A stretch of 27,726 nucleotides of DNA, from positions 2,163 through 29,888 of the forward strand of contig DGQK01000039.1 in NCBI GenBank assembly GCA_002390745.1. Reading direction: 5' to 3'. Positions 1 through 7,727 of the stretch are shown piece by piece. This DNA is from Bacteroidetes bacterium UBA4416 (GTDB lineage: Bacteria; Bacteroidota; Bacteroidia; B-17B0; Aurantibacillaceae). The notes under the pieces were generated by a model. It was given only the letters and a program-made list of their open reading frames with translations, did not search any database and was not told where the DNA came from. Made by a program: the position numbers and the translations under genes. Positions within the stretch are counted from its first letter, which is position 1; every line of letters starts with the position of its first letter.

Positions 1-700
1 CCGCCACACCTTTGCCCGATACATCGGCCAGGCAAAAAATGCATTCCTCATCGGTGGTCCAGATCACATCATAGTAATCGCCGCCCACCTGCTGATGTGG
101 AAAATACATCACATCCATTTCCAGCTCGGGCGTATTGGGAAGAGAGGAAGGGAACAGCAGGTTTTGCATGCCTTTGGCAAGCTCCAGCTCTTTCTGAATA
201 GCCGCACGCTGGATCGATTGCTTGGAGAGCCTTTTATTCTCCATAGCCACGATCATTACATTGGTAAGGGTTTGGATGAACGGCAGGTGCTTGATGGCAG
301 AGCTCATCTCAAGCTTCTTCTCATCAATGTCGCCGAGGAGCACAAAGGCCAGCGGCGTTTTTTTGTGATAAACAGGGATCACAATTTCGAAGCGCCTGCT
401 CAGGTTGCCCTTGGAATAGGAAATGGTTTCGATCTCCGAAATATCAAGCAGCTCTTTTTCGAACACGAGGTGATTGAAGTTTTCGTCCACACCGTATTTC
501 AAAATGCATTTCCATTCCCTGTCGTAGTTAAACAGCACCAGTTTCCCCACTTTGAGCCTGTTTTCGAGGATCTCCTGGTAAATGTCGAGGAGCTGGGCAG
601 TGGTTACATTGTTATTAATAGCTTTGGTCATTTCCAACAAAGCCGTGAGTTTCACGTCTTTGACAGCATTTGAATGACTATGTAATTTGGATGGTTCCAC
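1..700 (-). CDS. GAF-like/SpoIIE-type PP2C phosphatase (3' end cut off by window)
   Basis: The reverse strand is open from a GTG at 700 to the window edge, so the C-terminus is missing. Near the N-terminus is the stretch KLTALLEMTKAINNNV, which I know from Bacteroidota GAF-SpoIIE proteins. A GAF-like sensor region of about 150 residues follows, then a short helical linker (ELELAKGMQNLLFP), then the start of a SpoIIE/PP2C phosphatase domain with VGGDYYDV (about residue 205) and LADVSGKGVA at the edge. These aspartates are the usual metal ligands in this fold. Such proteins dephosphorylate serine or threonine on partner-switching regulators; the partner here is unknown. The protein appears cytoplasmic, with no signal peptide. 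Two stop codons lie directly upstream of the GTG, so the start is GTG 700 or an internal ATG at 631. Confidence 0.85.
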   Translation of the reverse strand, partial: MEPSKLHSHSNAVKDVKLTALLEMTKAINNNVTTAQLLDIYQEILENRLKVGKLVLFNYDREWKCILKYGVDENFNHLVFEKELLDISEIETISYSKGNLSRRFEIVIPVYHKKTPLAFVLLGDIDEKKLEMSSAIKHLPFIQTLTNVMIVAMENKRLSKQSIQRAAIQKELELAKGMQNLLFPSSLPNTPELEMDVMYFPHQQVGGDYYDVIWTTDEECIFCLADVSGKGVA

Positions 701-831
701 TTCCTACTAAGATATATAATAAATGTGATGCCAGTATCGCGCTTGTCCACTGAAATCGGGCCTTCGTTTATCTGAAAAAGAGATTGAGCAACCGGCTCCC
801 CGACAAGAAGCCATTTTGCAGCCTGGAACAA

Positions 832-1764
832 TTACTTGTCGTACAGTTTGTGAATGAGGGAAGGCAATTGTTTGGCAGCGAAGACCTCTTTCATTTTGGC
901 CCTGGCATCATAAGCCGGCGTTCCGAAATACACTTTTCCTTCGGGAATGTTTTCGCTGACGCCGCTCTGCGCCTGTACCACGGCACCATCGCCGATGGTA
1001 ATGTCGCTGGCAATGCCTGCCTGTCCCCACAGGGTCACGCGGTTGCCAATCGTGCAGCAGCCTGCAATGCCTACGCCGGCCGCAAAGAGGCACATCTCGC
1101 CGATCACCACATCATGGCCGACATGCACCAGGTTGTCGATGATGGTTCCCCTGCCGATCCGTGTATCTGAGCTTACTCCTTTGTCGATGGTGCAGCCGGC
1201 GCCGATCTTCACATCATCTTCGATCACCACATTGCCGCAGGTTTCCAGCTGCTCGAAATGCGTTTTGCGGTTTTTGAAATAAAAAGCGTCGGAGCCAATG
1301 ACGGTGCCGGCCTGTATGATAACGTTGTTCCCGATCATGCAATTGTCGTACACCACCACATTGGGGTGCAGGATGCAGTTGTCACCGATGACGACGTTGT
1401 TGCCGATAAAGCAGCCCGGCATCACCAATGTATCAGCGCCGATCTTTGCTGTAGCGCTGACGGGCAGGGCAGAATACTGCTTCGGCTGAAAATGCTGCGT
1501 CAGTGTATTGAAGGCCGTGAAAGGCTCATCTACAATGATCAGGGCCTTTCCTGCAGGGCATTCCACCTTTTTATTGATAATGATCGTTGTTGCTTCGGAT
1601 TCCAGCGCCTTGGTGTAATACTTCGGGTGGTCTACAAATACCACATCTCCTTTTCCGACCCGGTGGATCTCATTGAAACCGGTGATCAGGTGGTTGGGAT
1701 CGCCCAGGTATTCAGCCTTGATGATCTCTGCAAGGGCTTTTAAAGTGATGGGTGTAATTTGCAT
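832..1764 (-). CDS. lpxD: LpxD-family UDP-3-O-acylglucosamine N-acyltransferase
   Basis: This 310-residue protein has an N-terminal LpxD-type uridine-binding domain (about residues 1-100) followed by a left-handed beta-helix of hexapeptide repeats (about 103-280). The repeats carry the I-G-x-x-x-x-I/V pattern, for example IGNNVVIGDN and IGEMCLFAAG. His217 in HVGHDVVIG aligns with the catalytic histidine of LpxD. The family transfers a 3-hydroxyacyl chain from acyl-ACP to the 2-amino group in lipid A synthesis, at the inner face of the cytoplasmic membrane. It is somewhat shorter than the E. coli enzyme (341 residues). Bacteroidota often carry a second LpxD-like gene outside the main lipid A operon; because no lpxA, lpxC or fabZ lies nearby, this may be that paralogue. 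A -7 box sits very close to the ATG. Confidence 0.82.
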   Translation of the reverse strand: MQITPITLKALAEIIKAEYLGDPNHLITGFNEIHRVGKGDVVFVDHPKYYTKALESEATTIIINKKVECPAGKALIIVDEPFTAFNTLTQHFQPKQYSALPVSATAKIGADTLVMPGCFIGNNVVIGDNCILHPNVVVYDNCMIGNNVIIQAGTVIGSDAFYFKNRKTHFEQLETCGNVVIEDDVKIGAGCTIDKGVSSDTRIGRGTIIDNLVHVGHDVVIGEMCLFAAGVGIAGCCTIGNRVTLWGQAGIASDITIGDGAVVQAQSGVSENIPEGKVYFGTPAYDARAKMKEVFAAKQLPSLIHKLYDK

Positions 1765-1771
1765 AGATTGG

Positions 1772-1779
1772 CAAATATA
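1772..1779 (-). promoter_or_regulatory. Candidate Bacteroidota -7 box for the lpxD-like gene
   Basis: Read on the minus strand the octamer is TATATTTG, an exact match to TAnnTTTG. It ends only 7 bp before the ATG at 1764, so the transcript would be nearly leaderless if this box is used. No clear -33 TTG element stands about 20 bp upstream. Confidence 0.4.
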
Positions 1780-1829
1780 CTTTTCCAGTGGGAAAAATAA
1801 CAGGAAAAGCCGTTAAATTTTTTGCGGAT

Positions 1830-2813
1830 TTAGTGGACGCGTAGCTTTTGCCCGGGTTTCAGGTAGTAGCGTTTTTCAATGTGGTTGAGGGCGCAGAGCT
1901 CTTTCATCGACAGGCCATAGCGTTTGGCGACCTCGTACCAGGTATCGCCGCGCTCTACAGTATGCAGCGTAGCATTGCTGGGGTAAGCGCAGATCCCGTA
2001 TCTGGAGCGCTTCACCACGATCGAATCATGAATGGTTTTTTGATCGGCGAATGAAATAATGGATGCCGGGTTGAGCGCCTGGCCTTTGAACCGGACCTCG
2101 AAATGCAGGTGTGGCCCGCTGCTGCGGCCGGTGCTGCCACCCAGGCCGATGAGCTGCCCTGATTGCACGACCTGTCCGGGCTTTACTTTTATTTTGGAGA
2201 GATGGGCATACACGGTTTCGAGGCCATTATAGTGCCTGATGATGACCACATTGCCGAAAGCGCCTTTGAGCTGGGCAATGCGTACCATGCCATCGAAGGC
2301 TGCCACCACCGCATCGCCTTTATTGAGGTTGATGTCGATGCCTTTGTGCATGCGCCCGTCGCGCCATCCGAATCTGGAATTGATCTGTCCGTCTTTGGGA
2401 TGGTGGTAGCTTCCCAGCGAATCGCTCTCGATGCGGATCACCTGCGACTCCGGGAAGTCGCATTCGGGCGTGATCTGGAACACGGCTGTTTCGTCGAAGC
2501 CTTCGTAAAAGCTGCTTGCCGGAACGCTGCCGTATTTCACCAGCGCCACATTTGCTTCTTTGGAAACCAGCAGGCTGTTGTAATAGGCGATCATCTCGAT
2601 GTCCTTTTCATCAACGGTGCTGAGGTCGAGCAGGGAATCCACGATGTGAACGAGCTGCGGCTTGGTGATGATGACCGGATCGACGCCGTTCAGGCAGGCC
2701 TGGCTTCCCACGCGGGAGGTGTCCTTTTTAGGCTCTCCTTCGGGCTTTCTGTCGGCTTGCAGGCTGTAGGGGATTACCAGGACGAAGAAAAGAATATGAA
2801 AAACAAACTTCAA
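1830..2813 (-). CDS. Secreted M23 (LytM-type) murein endopeptidase with C-terminal LysM
   Basis: This 327-residue protein has an N-terminal signal peptide (hydrophobic stretch about residues 3-18, cleavage near LQA). A low-complexity acidic region follows, then an M23 zinc peptidase domain (about 140-250) and a C-terminal LysM repeat (about 283-326). The M23 metal-site residues are all visible: His156 and Asp160 in HKGID, His204 in YAHLS, and His235/His237 in HLHFE. M23 enzymes cut peptide cross-links in peptidoglycan or act as amidase activators; with intact ligands this one is probably catalytic, and LysM would anchor it to glycan. Placing LysM after the catalytic domain is less common than before it. 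The start codon is TTG at 2813; no in-frame ATG gives a signal peptide. The gene lies 65 bp upstream of the lpxD-like gene on the same strand. Confidence 0.9.
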   Translation of the reverse strand: MKFVFHILFFVLVIPYSLQADRKPEGEPKKDTSRVGSQACLNGVDPVIITKPQLVHIVDSLLDLSTVDEKDIEMIAYYNSLLVSKEANVALVKYGSVPASSFYEGFDETAVFQITPECDFPESQVIRIESDSLGSYHHPKDGQINSRFGWRDGRMHKGIDINLNKGDAVVAAFDGMVRIAQLKGAFGNVVIIRHYNGLETVYAHLSKIKVKPGQVVQSGQLIGLGGSTGRSSGPHLHFEVRFKGQALNPASIISFADQKTIHDSIVVKRSRYGICAYPSNATLHTVERGDTWYEVAKRYGLSMKELCALNHIEKRYYLKPGQKLRVH

Positions 2814-3226
2814 ATTGTTGATAAGTTGTACGAAAATAATAAAATAATATGAAAAACAAATTTTTAGATACTAATGTTACTGTTATTGATTTGCGGGATG
2901 AAAAAAGATGGACTTCAGCACATGCCTGGCGCTATAACACGCCGGGATTTGTGAAGGTTTGTTCCTTTGCGGCAATTGTTGTTGCGCAACAAAGAGCCAG
3001 AGCAGCATGAAGCTCAAAAAGCAGGCTGCTAAGTCTGCAAGGCGTGCTGAAGAGTTATGAATCTTTTTTATGGTAGTAATAAAAAACAGATCATTCGCTG
3101 TTTAAGATCGTTTACCTGTAAAAAAGACGTGGAATCGCAAAATACATTAACCTTCCAAAATAATCGACAAAAGTATTTGTAGTAAGGAAAATAATGTGCT
3201 TATTTGTTTCATACAAAACAGAATCA
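2814..3226. other. Gap between the M23 gene and ilvE (413 bp)
   Basis: This AT-rich stretch separates two divergent genes. It contains an open frame of 53 codons (see the separate entry) and a small inverted repeat (AAACAG at 3084-3089 and CTGTTT at 3098-3103). I found no exact TAnnTTTG box, tRNA or recognised riboswitch. The promoters of both flanking genes presumably lie here. Confidence 0.5.
2849..3010 (+). CDS. Possible small ORF, 53 residues, unknown
   Basis: An ATG at 2849 opens a frame of 53 codons ending in TGA at 3010. It begins MKNKFLDTNVTVIDLRDEKR. The stretch VIDLRDEKRWTSAHA faintly resembles the start of a rhodanese domain (consensus roughly VIDVR-x-x-x-E-x-x-x-GHI), but no cysteine loop or further rhodanese sequence follows. 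There is no clear promoter or ribosome binding site. It could be chance, a decayed gene start, or a small peptide; chance is the most likely. Confidence 0.15.
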   Translation: MKNKFLDTNVTVIDLRDEKRWTSAHAWRYNTPGFVKVCSFAAIVVAQQRARAA

Positions 3227-4294
3227 ATGGTGGCAAATGCTGAGATAAAAATTGAAAAAACTGCGAAGAGCAGAGTAAGCGAGTACGATGTGAATAATGT
3301 TCCTTTTGGGAAGTGTTTTTCAGACCACATGTTCATTGCAGAGTTTGCAAATGGAAAGTGGGAAAAGGCCTATATACAGCCCTATGGCGACCTTCCGATG
3401 AGTTATGCCATGTCGGCTTTGCATTACGGGCAGGCCATCTTTGAAGGCATGAAAGCCTATAAATCCGTGGAGGGAAATGTGAGCGTGTTCAGGCCCCTGG
3501 AAAACTTCAAACGTTTAAATAAATCCGCAATAAGGATGGCAATGCCTGAAGTGCCGGAAGAGCTTTTTATGGGTGGCCTCATGGAGTTGTTAAAACTTGA
3601 TTCGGCCTGGATCCCGACTTCTGACTCGGGTTCCCTTTACATCAGGCCTTTCCTGATCGCTACCGACGAAGCCATTGGTGTAAAAGCCAGTGATACCTAT
3701 AAGTTCATCATCATTACCTGCCCGGCCGGAAAGTACTATGCCGAGCCTATCAAGGTATTGATCGAAACCAATTACATCCGTGCTGTAGAAGGCGGTGTAG
3801 GCTTTGTAAAAGCTGCCGGAAACTACGGACGCAGCCTTTACCCGACCAAGCTGGCCCAGCAGAAAGGCTACCAGCAGGTTATCTGGACGGATGGCAAAAC
3901 GCATTCTTTCCTGGAAGAGTCCGGAACGATGAACCTCATGTTTGTGATCGACGGTAAGGTGGTGACGCCGGCCCTGAGCGACACGATCCTCGCGGGGATC
4001 ACGCGCGACAGCGTGCTGGCCCTGGCCCGTCATTGGGGCATGGAGGTAGAGGAGCGCAAAATTTCTATCACCGAGATCCTGGAAGCACATGCCAAAGGTG
4101 TGCTGCAGGAAGCTTTTGGCGTCGGCACGGCTGCTACCATTGCCCAGATCATCGGGATTGGCTACAACGATAATTATTATCCGCTGCCGGCGGTGGAAGA
4201 TCGCAAATTCTCCAATAAAATTGATGAAACCCTCAGGAATATCCGCAAGGGCAAAACCGAAGATGTCCTGCATTGGATGTACAAAGTCAACTAA
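3227..4294 (+). CDS. ilvE: Branched-chain amino acid aminotransferase (class IV PLP enzyme)
   Basis: The enzyme swaps amino groups between 2-oxoglutarate/glutamate and the keto acids of leucine, isoleucine and valine. It is the long, BCAT2-like form: 355 residues from the ATG at 3227. Visible family motifs include PFGKCFSDHMF near the N-terminus, SALHYGQAIFEGMKAYK, SLYIRPF, and GGVGFVKAAGNYG. The lysine in the last motif (residue 195) is the expected PLP-binding residue. LEESGTMNLMFV and GITRDSVL line the cofactor phosphate region. An earlier in-frame ATG at 3194 would add 11 residues (MCLFVSYKTES) not typical of the family, so 3227 is preferred. A strong terminator follows, so the gene is probably transcribed alone. 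Confidence 0.95.
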   Translation: MVANAEIKIEKTAKSRVSEYDVNNVPFGKCFSDHMFIAEFANGKWEKAYIQPYGDLPMSYAMSALHYGQAIFEGMKAYKSVEGNVSVFRPLENFKRLNKSAIRMAMPEVPEELFMGGLMELLKLDSAWIPTSDSGSLYIRPFLIATDEAIGVKASDTYKFIIITCPAGKYYAEPIKVLIETNYIRAVEGGVGFVKAAGNYGRSLYPTKLAQQKGYQQVIWTDGKTHSFLEESGTMNLMFVIDGKVVTPALSDTILAGITRDSVLALARHWGMEVEERKISITEILEAHAKGVLQEAFGVGTAATIAQIIGIGYNDNYYPLPAVEDRKFSNKIDETLRNIRKGKTEDVLHWMYKVN

Positions 4295-4310
4295 GATCAT
4301 CCCGCTTTCA

Positions 4311-4346
4311 AGAGCCTTACCCGAGCATCGGGTAAGGCTCTTTTTA
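4311..4346 (+). terminator. Rho-independent terminator of ilvE
   Basis: A perfect 14-bp stem (AGAGCCTTACCCGA at 4311-4324 and its complement at 4328-4341) closes a 3-nt loop (GCA) and is followed by a run of T. Confidence 0.93.
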
Positions 4347-4406
4347 TAAGGAAGCGGCTTGTTAGTGATTGTTCAAAACATTATTTTTAATCCCAATACA
4401 AACCTT

Positions 4407-4414
4407 TACATTTG
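4407..4414 (+). promoter_or_regulatory. Candidate -7 box of the purS promoter
   Basis: TACATTTG matches TAnnTTTG exactly and ends 26 bp before the purS ATG at 4441. This supports that ATG over the in-frame TTG at 4369. The -33 region (about 4384-4388) is only T-rich, without a clean TTG. Confidence 0.55.
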
Positions 4415-4440
4415 TTGCTATTTGTAACAAACACACACCA

Positions 4441-4692
4441 ATGAAATATTTTGCAGACATCAATGTAATGCCGCTGAAGGCCTTACTCGATCCTCAGGGA
4501 AAAGCTGTAACAGGATCCATGAAAAACCTCGGCTTATCTGAAATTGAAAACATCCGTATCGGTAAACATATCACGCTGGAAATTGAAGCTTCGAATAAGG
4601 AAATTGCTTCCGCTAAGATCGATGAAGCCTGTAAAAAGCTGCTCTGCAACCAGATCATGGAATTCTACGAATTCACGCTGCGCGAAGCGTAA
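4441..4692 (+). CDS. purS: Phosphoribosylformylglycinamidine synthase subunit PurS
   Basis: This 83-residue protein fits the PurS family: N-terminal KYFADINVMPLKALLDPQGKA, the central G-x-x-x-I-E-N-I-R-I-GKHI strand region, and a C-terminal helix ending CNQIMEFYEFTLREA. PurS forms a small homodimer that bridges PurL and PurQ, allowing ammonia to pass from glutaminase to synthetase in step four of purine synthesis. Neither purL nor purQ is in the window, so the gene stands apart from its partners, next to metK. A -7 box starts 34 bp before the ATG. A hairpin follows the stop codon, so it may be transcribed alone. Confidence 0.88.
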   Translation: MKYFADINVMPLKALLDPQGKAVTGSMKNLGLSEIENIRIGKHITLEIEASNKEIASAKIDEACKKLLCNQIMEFYEFTLREA

Positions 4693-4706
4693 CAAACCGG
4701 CTACGG

Positions 4707-4738
4707 GCTGTACGGTATCCTGATATGATACATACAGC
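4707..4738 (+). other. Hairpin between purS and metK
   Basis: GCTGTA (4707-4712) pairs with TACAGC (4733-4738), and GTATC (4715-4719) pairs with GATAC (4727-4731), giving an 11-bp stem with a small internal loop and a 7-nt apical loop. The tail (ATTCTCGT) has only a weak T content, so it may be a weak terminator or a leader structure of metK. I do not see a known SAM riboswitch. Confidence 0.45.
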
Positions 4739-4810
4739 ATTCTCGTAAGGATTTGTCAGTCATCAACCAAACAAACAATAAAATCATAATTATAAATCAA
4801 CAATTAAACA

Positions 4811-6064
4811 ATGGGATATCTTTTCACCTCCGAATCAGTATCAGAAGGCCATCCGGACAAGGTTGCCGATCAAATTTCAGACGCATTAATTGATAACTTC
4901 CTGGCTTTCGATCCTAACAGTAAAGTAGCCTGCGAAACTTTAGTGACTACAGGGCAGGTTGTACTGGCCGGTGAAGTGAAATCCAAAGCATACCTCGATG
5001 TGCAGGAAATTGCCCGCGATGTAATCCGCAAAATCGGTTACACGAAATCGGAATACATGTTCGAGGCTAACTCCTGCGGGATCTTATCTGCTATCCACGA
5101 GCAATCGGCGGATATCAACCAGGGTGTTGACAGAAAGAAAAAAGAAGAGCAAGGTGCGGGTGATCAGGGGATGATGTTCGGGTATGCAACCAACGAAACA
5201 TCTAACTACATGCCTCTCGCTTTGGACCTGGCACATGCTATTTTATTGGAGCTGGCGGCTTTACGTCGCGAGAACAAAGCCATTAAATATTTACGCCCGG
5301 ATGCCAAATCGCAGGTGACTCTGGAGTACGACGACAACAATACGCCTGTACGTATCGACGCGATCGTGGTTTCCACACAACATGATGATTTTGACAGCGA
5401 GCCGAAAATGCTGGCGAAGATCAAAAAAGACATTGTGGAGATCCTGATCCCACGTGTGAAAAAGAACTATCCTAAATACGCTCACCTGTTCAACAGCAAA
5501 ATCAATTACCACATCAACCCAACCGGTAAATTCGTGATCGGCGGGCCGCATGGCGATACAGGTTTGACAGGCCGTAAAATCATCGTGGATACCTACGGTG
5601 GAAAAGGCGCACACGGTGGTGGGGCATTCTCCGGAAAAGATCCGAGCAAGGTTGACCGTTCGGCGGCTTATGCTACCCGTCACATCGCCAAAAACCTGGT
5701 AGCTGCCGGTGTTTGCGACGAAGTACTGGTGCAGGTGTCTTATGCAATCGGTGTCGCTCAGCCAATGGGTATCTTCATCGATACTTACGGAACTGCCAAA
5801 GTGAAAATGACGGATGGTGAGATCGCTAAAACTGTACAAAAAGTGTTCGACATGCGTCCTTACTTCATCGAGCAGCGCCTGAAACTACGTACGCCTATGT
5901 ACAGCGAAACAGCTGCGTACGGGCACATGGGGCGCAAAAACGAAGTAGTTACCAAAACCTTCAAATCTCCTGATGGAAAAACAAAATCCATAAAAGTGGA
6001 ATTGTTTACCTGGGAAAAATTAGACTACGTTGCCAAAGTAAAAGCTGCTTTCAAATTGAAATAA
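4811..6064 (+). CDS. metK: S-adenosylmethionine synthase (methionine adenosyltransferase)
   Basis: The enzyme makes S-adenosylmethionine from methionine and ATP in the cytoplasm. The 417-residue length is normal for Bacteroidota. The N-terminal GHPDK (residues 13-17) carries the family's ATP-site histidine. The signature GAGDQGMMFGYA lies at 115-126, and the glycine-rich phosphate loop GGGAFSGKDPSKVDRS at 269-284. The three-repeat MetK fold is intact with no missing motif. The 118-bp upstream region is AT-rich just before the ATG and contains the hairpin at 4707-4738, but no exact TAnnTTTG box. A terminator follows, so the gene is probably monocistronic. Confidence 0.97.
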   Translation: MGYLFTSESVSEGHPDKVADQISDALIDNFLAFDPNSKVACETLVTTGQVVLAGEVKSKAYLDVQEIARDVIRKIGYTKSEYMFEANSCGILSAIHEQSADINQGVDRKKKEEQGAGDQGMMFGYATNETSNYMPLALDLAHAILLELAALRRENKAIKYLRPDAKSQVTLEYDDNNTPVRIDAIVVSTQHDDFDSEPKMLAKIKKDIVEILIPRVKKNYPKYAHLFNSKINYHINPTGKFVIGGPHGDTGLTGRKIIVDTYGGKGAHGGGAFSGKDPSKVDRSAAYATRHIAKNLVAAGVCDEVLVQVSYAIGVAQPMGIFIDTYGTAKVKMTDGEIAKTVQKVFDMRPYFIEQRLKLRTPMYSETAAYGHMGRKNEVVTKTFKSPDGKTKSIKVELFTWEKLDYVAKVKAAFKLK

Positions 6065-6083
6065 ATTTGAACCCTGATATCAG

Positions 6084-6114
6084 AAGCCTCCGCAGTTATG
6101 TGGGGGCTTTTTTT
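6084..6114 (+). terminator. Rho-independent terminator of metK
   Basis: An 11-bp stem (AAGCCTCCGCA at 6084-6094 with TGTGGGGGCTT, two G-U pairs) surrounds a loop of about 4 nt and is followed by seven T residues. Confidence 0.85.
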
Positions 6115-6220
6115 ATGCTGTGGTTTGAGCTCCGGCCACCACCAGCGAAAGGCATCATACCAAAATGGATGGATAGCTGAGGTTCTGGAAGTGCCGGCAG
6201 GAGCGGCAGCTAAGCTCAAG

Positions 6221-6592
6221 CTACTCCGGCATTTGTAGTTTATTGAATCTCGGATCCCGGTTGGTATTGAGGGCCAACAGGATGAGCACCGCTCCCAGGA
6301 AGACGTGTGGAATATAGACGATATCGGCAAAGTTGAGGATCCAGGGCGAAATGGCGAGCACGAAGCCAAAAGCCATGTCGAGAATGAGGTGATAGCGGAA
6401 AGGGATCAGTTTCGCCAGGCTGTAATTATAATCCGTGAACAGGTTATAGGCCAGGAGCAGAATACCGATGATGATGGGAGAGCCCGCATCGGAAACATCC
6501 TTCCCGAACATAAAGATCCAGGGGGAAAGAATGAGAAAGATCCCGAAAAGGTAATCGATGATGCTGTGGAGTTTAATACTGATGAGTCGCAT
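6221..6592 (-). CDS. SPW-repeat small integral membrane protein
   Basis: This 123-residue protein has four predicted membrane helices arranged as two similar halves. Each half contains the SPW motif: LSPWIF near residue 23 and ISPWIL near residue 83. This fits the SPW repeat family (PF03779), whose function is unknown. The N-terminus (MRLISIKLHSIIDYLFG) and the C-terminus (ending in charged residues) are likely cytoplasmic. It is divergent from the DUF1543 gene, 99 bp away, with no clear promoter box, and convergent with metK. Nothing in the context suggests a role. Confidence 0.75.
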   Translation of the reverse strand: MRLISIKLHSIIDYLFGIFLILSPWIFMFGKDVSDAGSPIIIGILLLAYNLFTDYNYSLAKLIPFRYHLILDMAFGFVLAISPWILNFADIVYIPHVFLGAVLILLALNTNRDPRFNKLQMPE

Positions 6593-6691
6593 AAGCTTAA
6601 GACGTTAAACCATAATCTTAAAGAGAATGTCCAAAAACCAATGCCATTCAATATCCCCGCTTTTTTAGTAGCTTCGTAACCCAAAACAGGC

Positions 6692-7264
6692 ATGATGAAT
6701 CATCTGAAACTTTATATGGTGCTGGTGGGCTGTAAGCCAAAAGGACGCTACACGGAGCAACACGATGTGTTTTTTGGAATCGGGCATAGCCTGAAAGAGC
6801 TGGTGCCGCAGATCAATGTCTTCTGGCCGGAGGTGAAGGGGGCGTTTCACATCGATGCCTGGCGCGAGGTGACACAGGTGAATGGCTTTGCCGTAGAAAT
6901 AGAAGAAACGAAAGAAGCGCCGCAGAATACGCATCACTTGTTCTTCATTAACCTCGGGGGATACAGGCAAGGAGAATTCGAGGAGCTGCATTGCAAGATG
7001 CTGGTGGTGGCCCCGGATAGTGCGAAAGCCATCGCCATGGCAAAGCAATCGCAGTTTTACAAAGCGGATGGCTTTAAAGGAGCGGAATCGCACATTGATG
7101 ACAAGTACAAACTCGATGTGGACGATCTATACCCTGTGAAAGACATGTTGCTGCCCTTATTTGCGGAAAAATTTCACATCCGCATTACTGAAAAGCCGGC
7201 CCCTGCGGATGAGCTGCACCTCGGCTATTTAAAGCTCTCCAGGCTGACCGGGAAAGAGGCCTGA
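6692..7264 (+). CDS. DUF1543 domain protein
   Basis: This 190-residue soluble protein begins with the DUF1543 signature: a short beta strand then LVGCKPKGRYTEQHDVFFGI. The middle contains HHLFFINLGGYRQGEFEELH, also typical, and a second half (KMLVVAPDSAKAIAMAK) that looks like a partial repeat of the fold. No catalytic residues are established for the family. Two ATGs in tandem (6692 and 6695) make the start uncertain by one residue. TAGCTTCG at 6669-6676, one base away from TAnnTTTG, is a possible -7 box. The gene converges with the next minus-strand gene at a gap of only 21 bp. Confidence 0.8.
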   Translation: MMNHLKLYMVLVGCKPKGRYTEQHDVFFGIGHSLKELVPQINVFWPEVKGAFHIDAWREVTQVNGFAVEIEETKEAPQNTHHLFFINLGGYRQGEFEELHCKMLVVAPDSAKAIAMAKQSQFYKADGFKGAESHIDDKYKLDVDDLYPVKDMLLPLFAEKFHIRITEKPAPADELHLGYLKLSRLTGKEA

Positions 7265-7285
7265 TTGGGTATTTTTTTCCATAGC

Positions 7286-7624
7286 TTACAGGAACACAGA
7301 GATCAGGATCAGGCTGATGTTGGCGAGCGTTGTCACCGCAAAGATGGCGAAGACCCATCTGACAGGGAATTGTGCCACGCAGGCGATGATGTTAACCAGC
7401 GAGAGGCACATCCCCAGCACAAACTGCCATAAGGCGCTGTTGTATTGCAGGCTGAACCTTACCAACCCCCCACCAAGGCAGGCGCTGATGGTAATAACAA
7501 AACTGATGAAGGCAAAGTAGCTGAAATCCAGCGTATTCATCAAGCGGTTGTATTTCAGCCGGAGTGTATGTAGTTTTGTTGTGTTTACCGCCGTTGCTGT
7601 ATATGGTTTTGTGAGTGTGGCCAT
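7286..7624 (-). CDS. Small membrane protein of unknown function
   Basis: I do not recognise a family. From the ATG at 7624 the product is 112 residues; the frame stays open to an ATG at 7666 (126 residues), but the added residues (MSSLNSNGCIVLNE) look like leader sequence. A polar N-terminal part rich in threonine and basic residues (1-37) is followed by three predicted membrane helices (about 38-59, 64-86 and 90-112), the last running to the C-terminus. It diverges from the DUF2461 gene and converges with DUF1543. Confidence 0.55.
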   Translation of the reverse strand: MATLTKPYTATAVNTTKLHTLRLKYNRLMNTLDFSYFAFISFVITISACLGGGLVRFSLQYNSALWQFVLGMCLSLVNIIACVAQFPVRWVFAIFAVTTLANISLILISVFL

Positions 7625-7702
7625 TTCATTGAGGACTATGCAACCGTTGCTGTTCAGCGAACTCATGCAGTTTTAATGCCAGCGCAGCTGCCGTATTAGT
7701 TG

Positions 7703-7710
7703 TACATTTG
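7703..7710 (+). promoter_or_regulatory. Candidate -7 box of the DUF2461 gene
   Basis: TACATTTG is an exact TAnnTTTG match ending 17 bp before the ATG at 7728. It is the same octamer as in front of purS. No clear -33 TTG is present. Confidence 0.55.
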
Positions 7711-7727
7711 CAGGAATTACAAAATCT

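Noticed and set aside
95..673. Plus-strand ORF of 192 codons
   Set aside because: It is the complement of the GAF-SpoIIE gene; the minus-strand translation has clear family motifs while this one has none.
784..2852. Several plus-strand ORFs opposite the lpxD-like and M23 genes
   Set aside because: Their translations show no domain and follow the codon structure of the real minus-strand genes.
3590..4300. Minus-strand ORF of 236 codons opposite ilvE
   Set aside because: It is antisense to a clear aminotransferase with all PLP-site motifs.
4693..4810. SAM riboswitch in the metK leader
   Set aside because: Only one simple hairpin is visible; the multi-helix layouts and conserved sequences of the SAM-I or SAM-II classes were not found.
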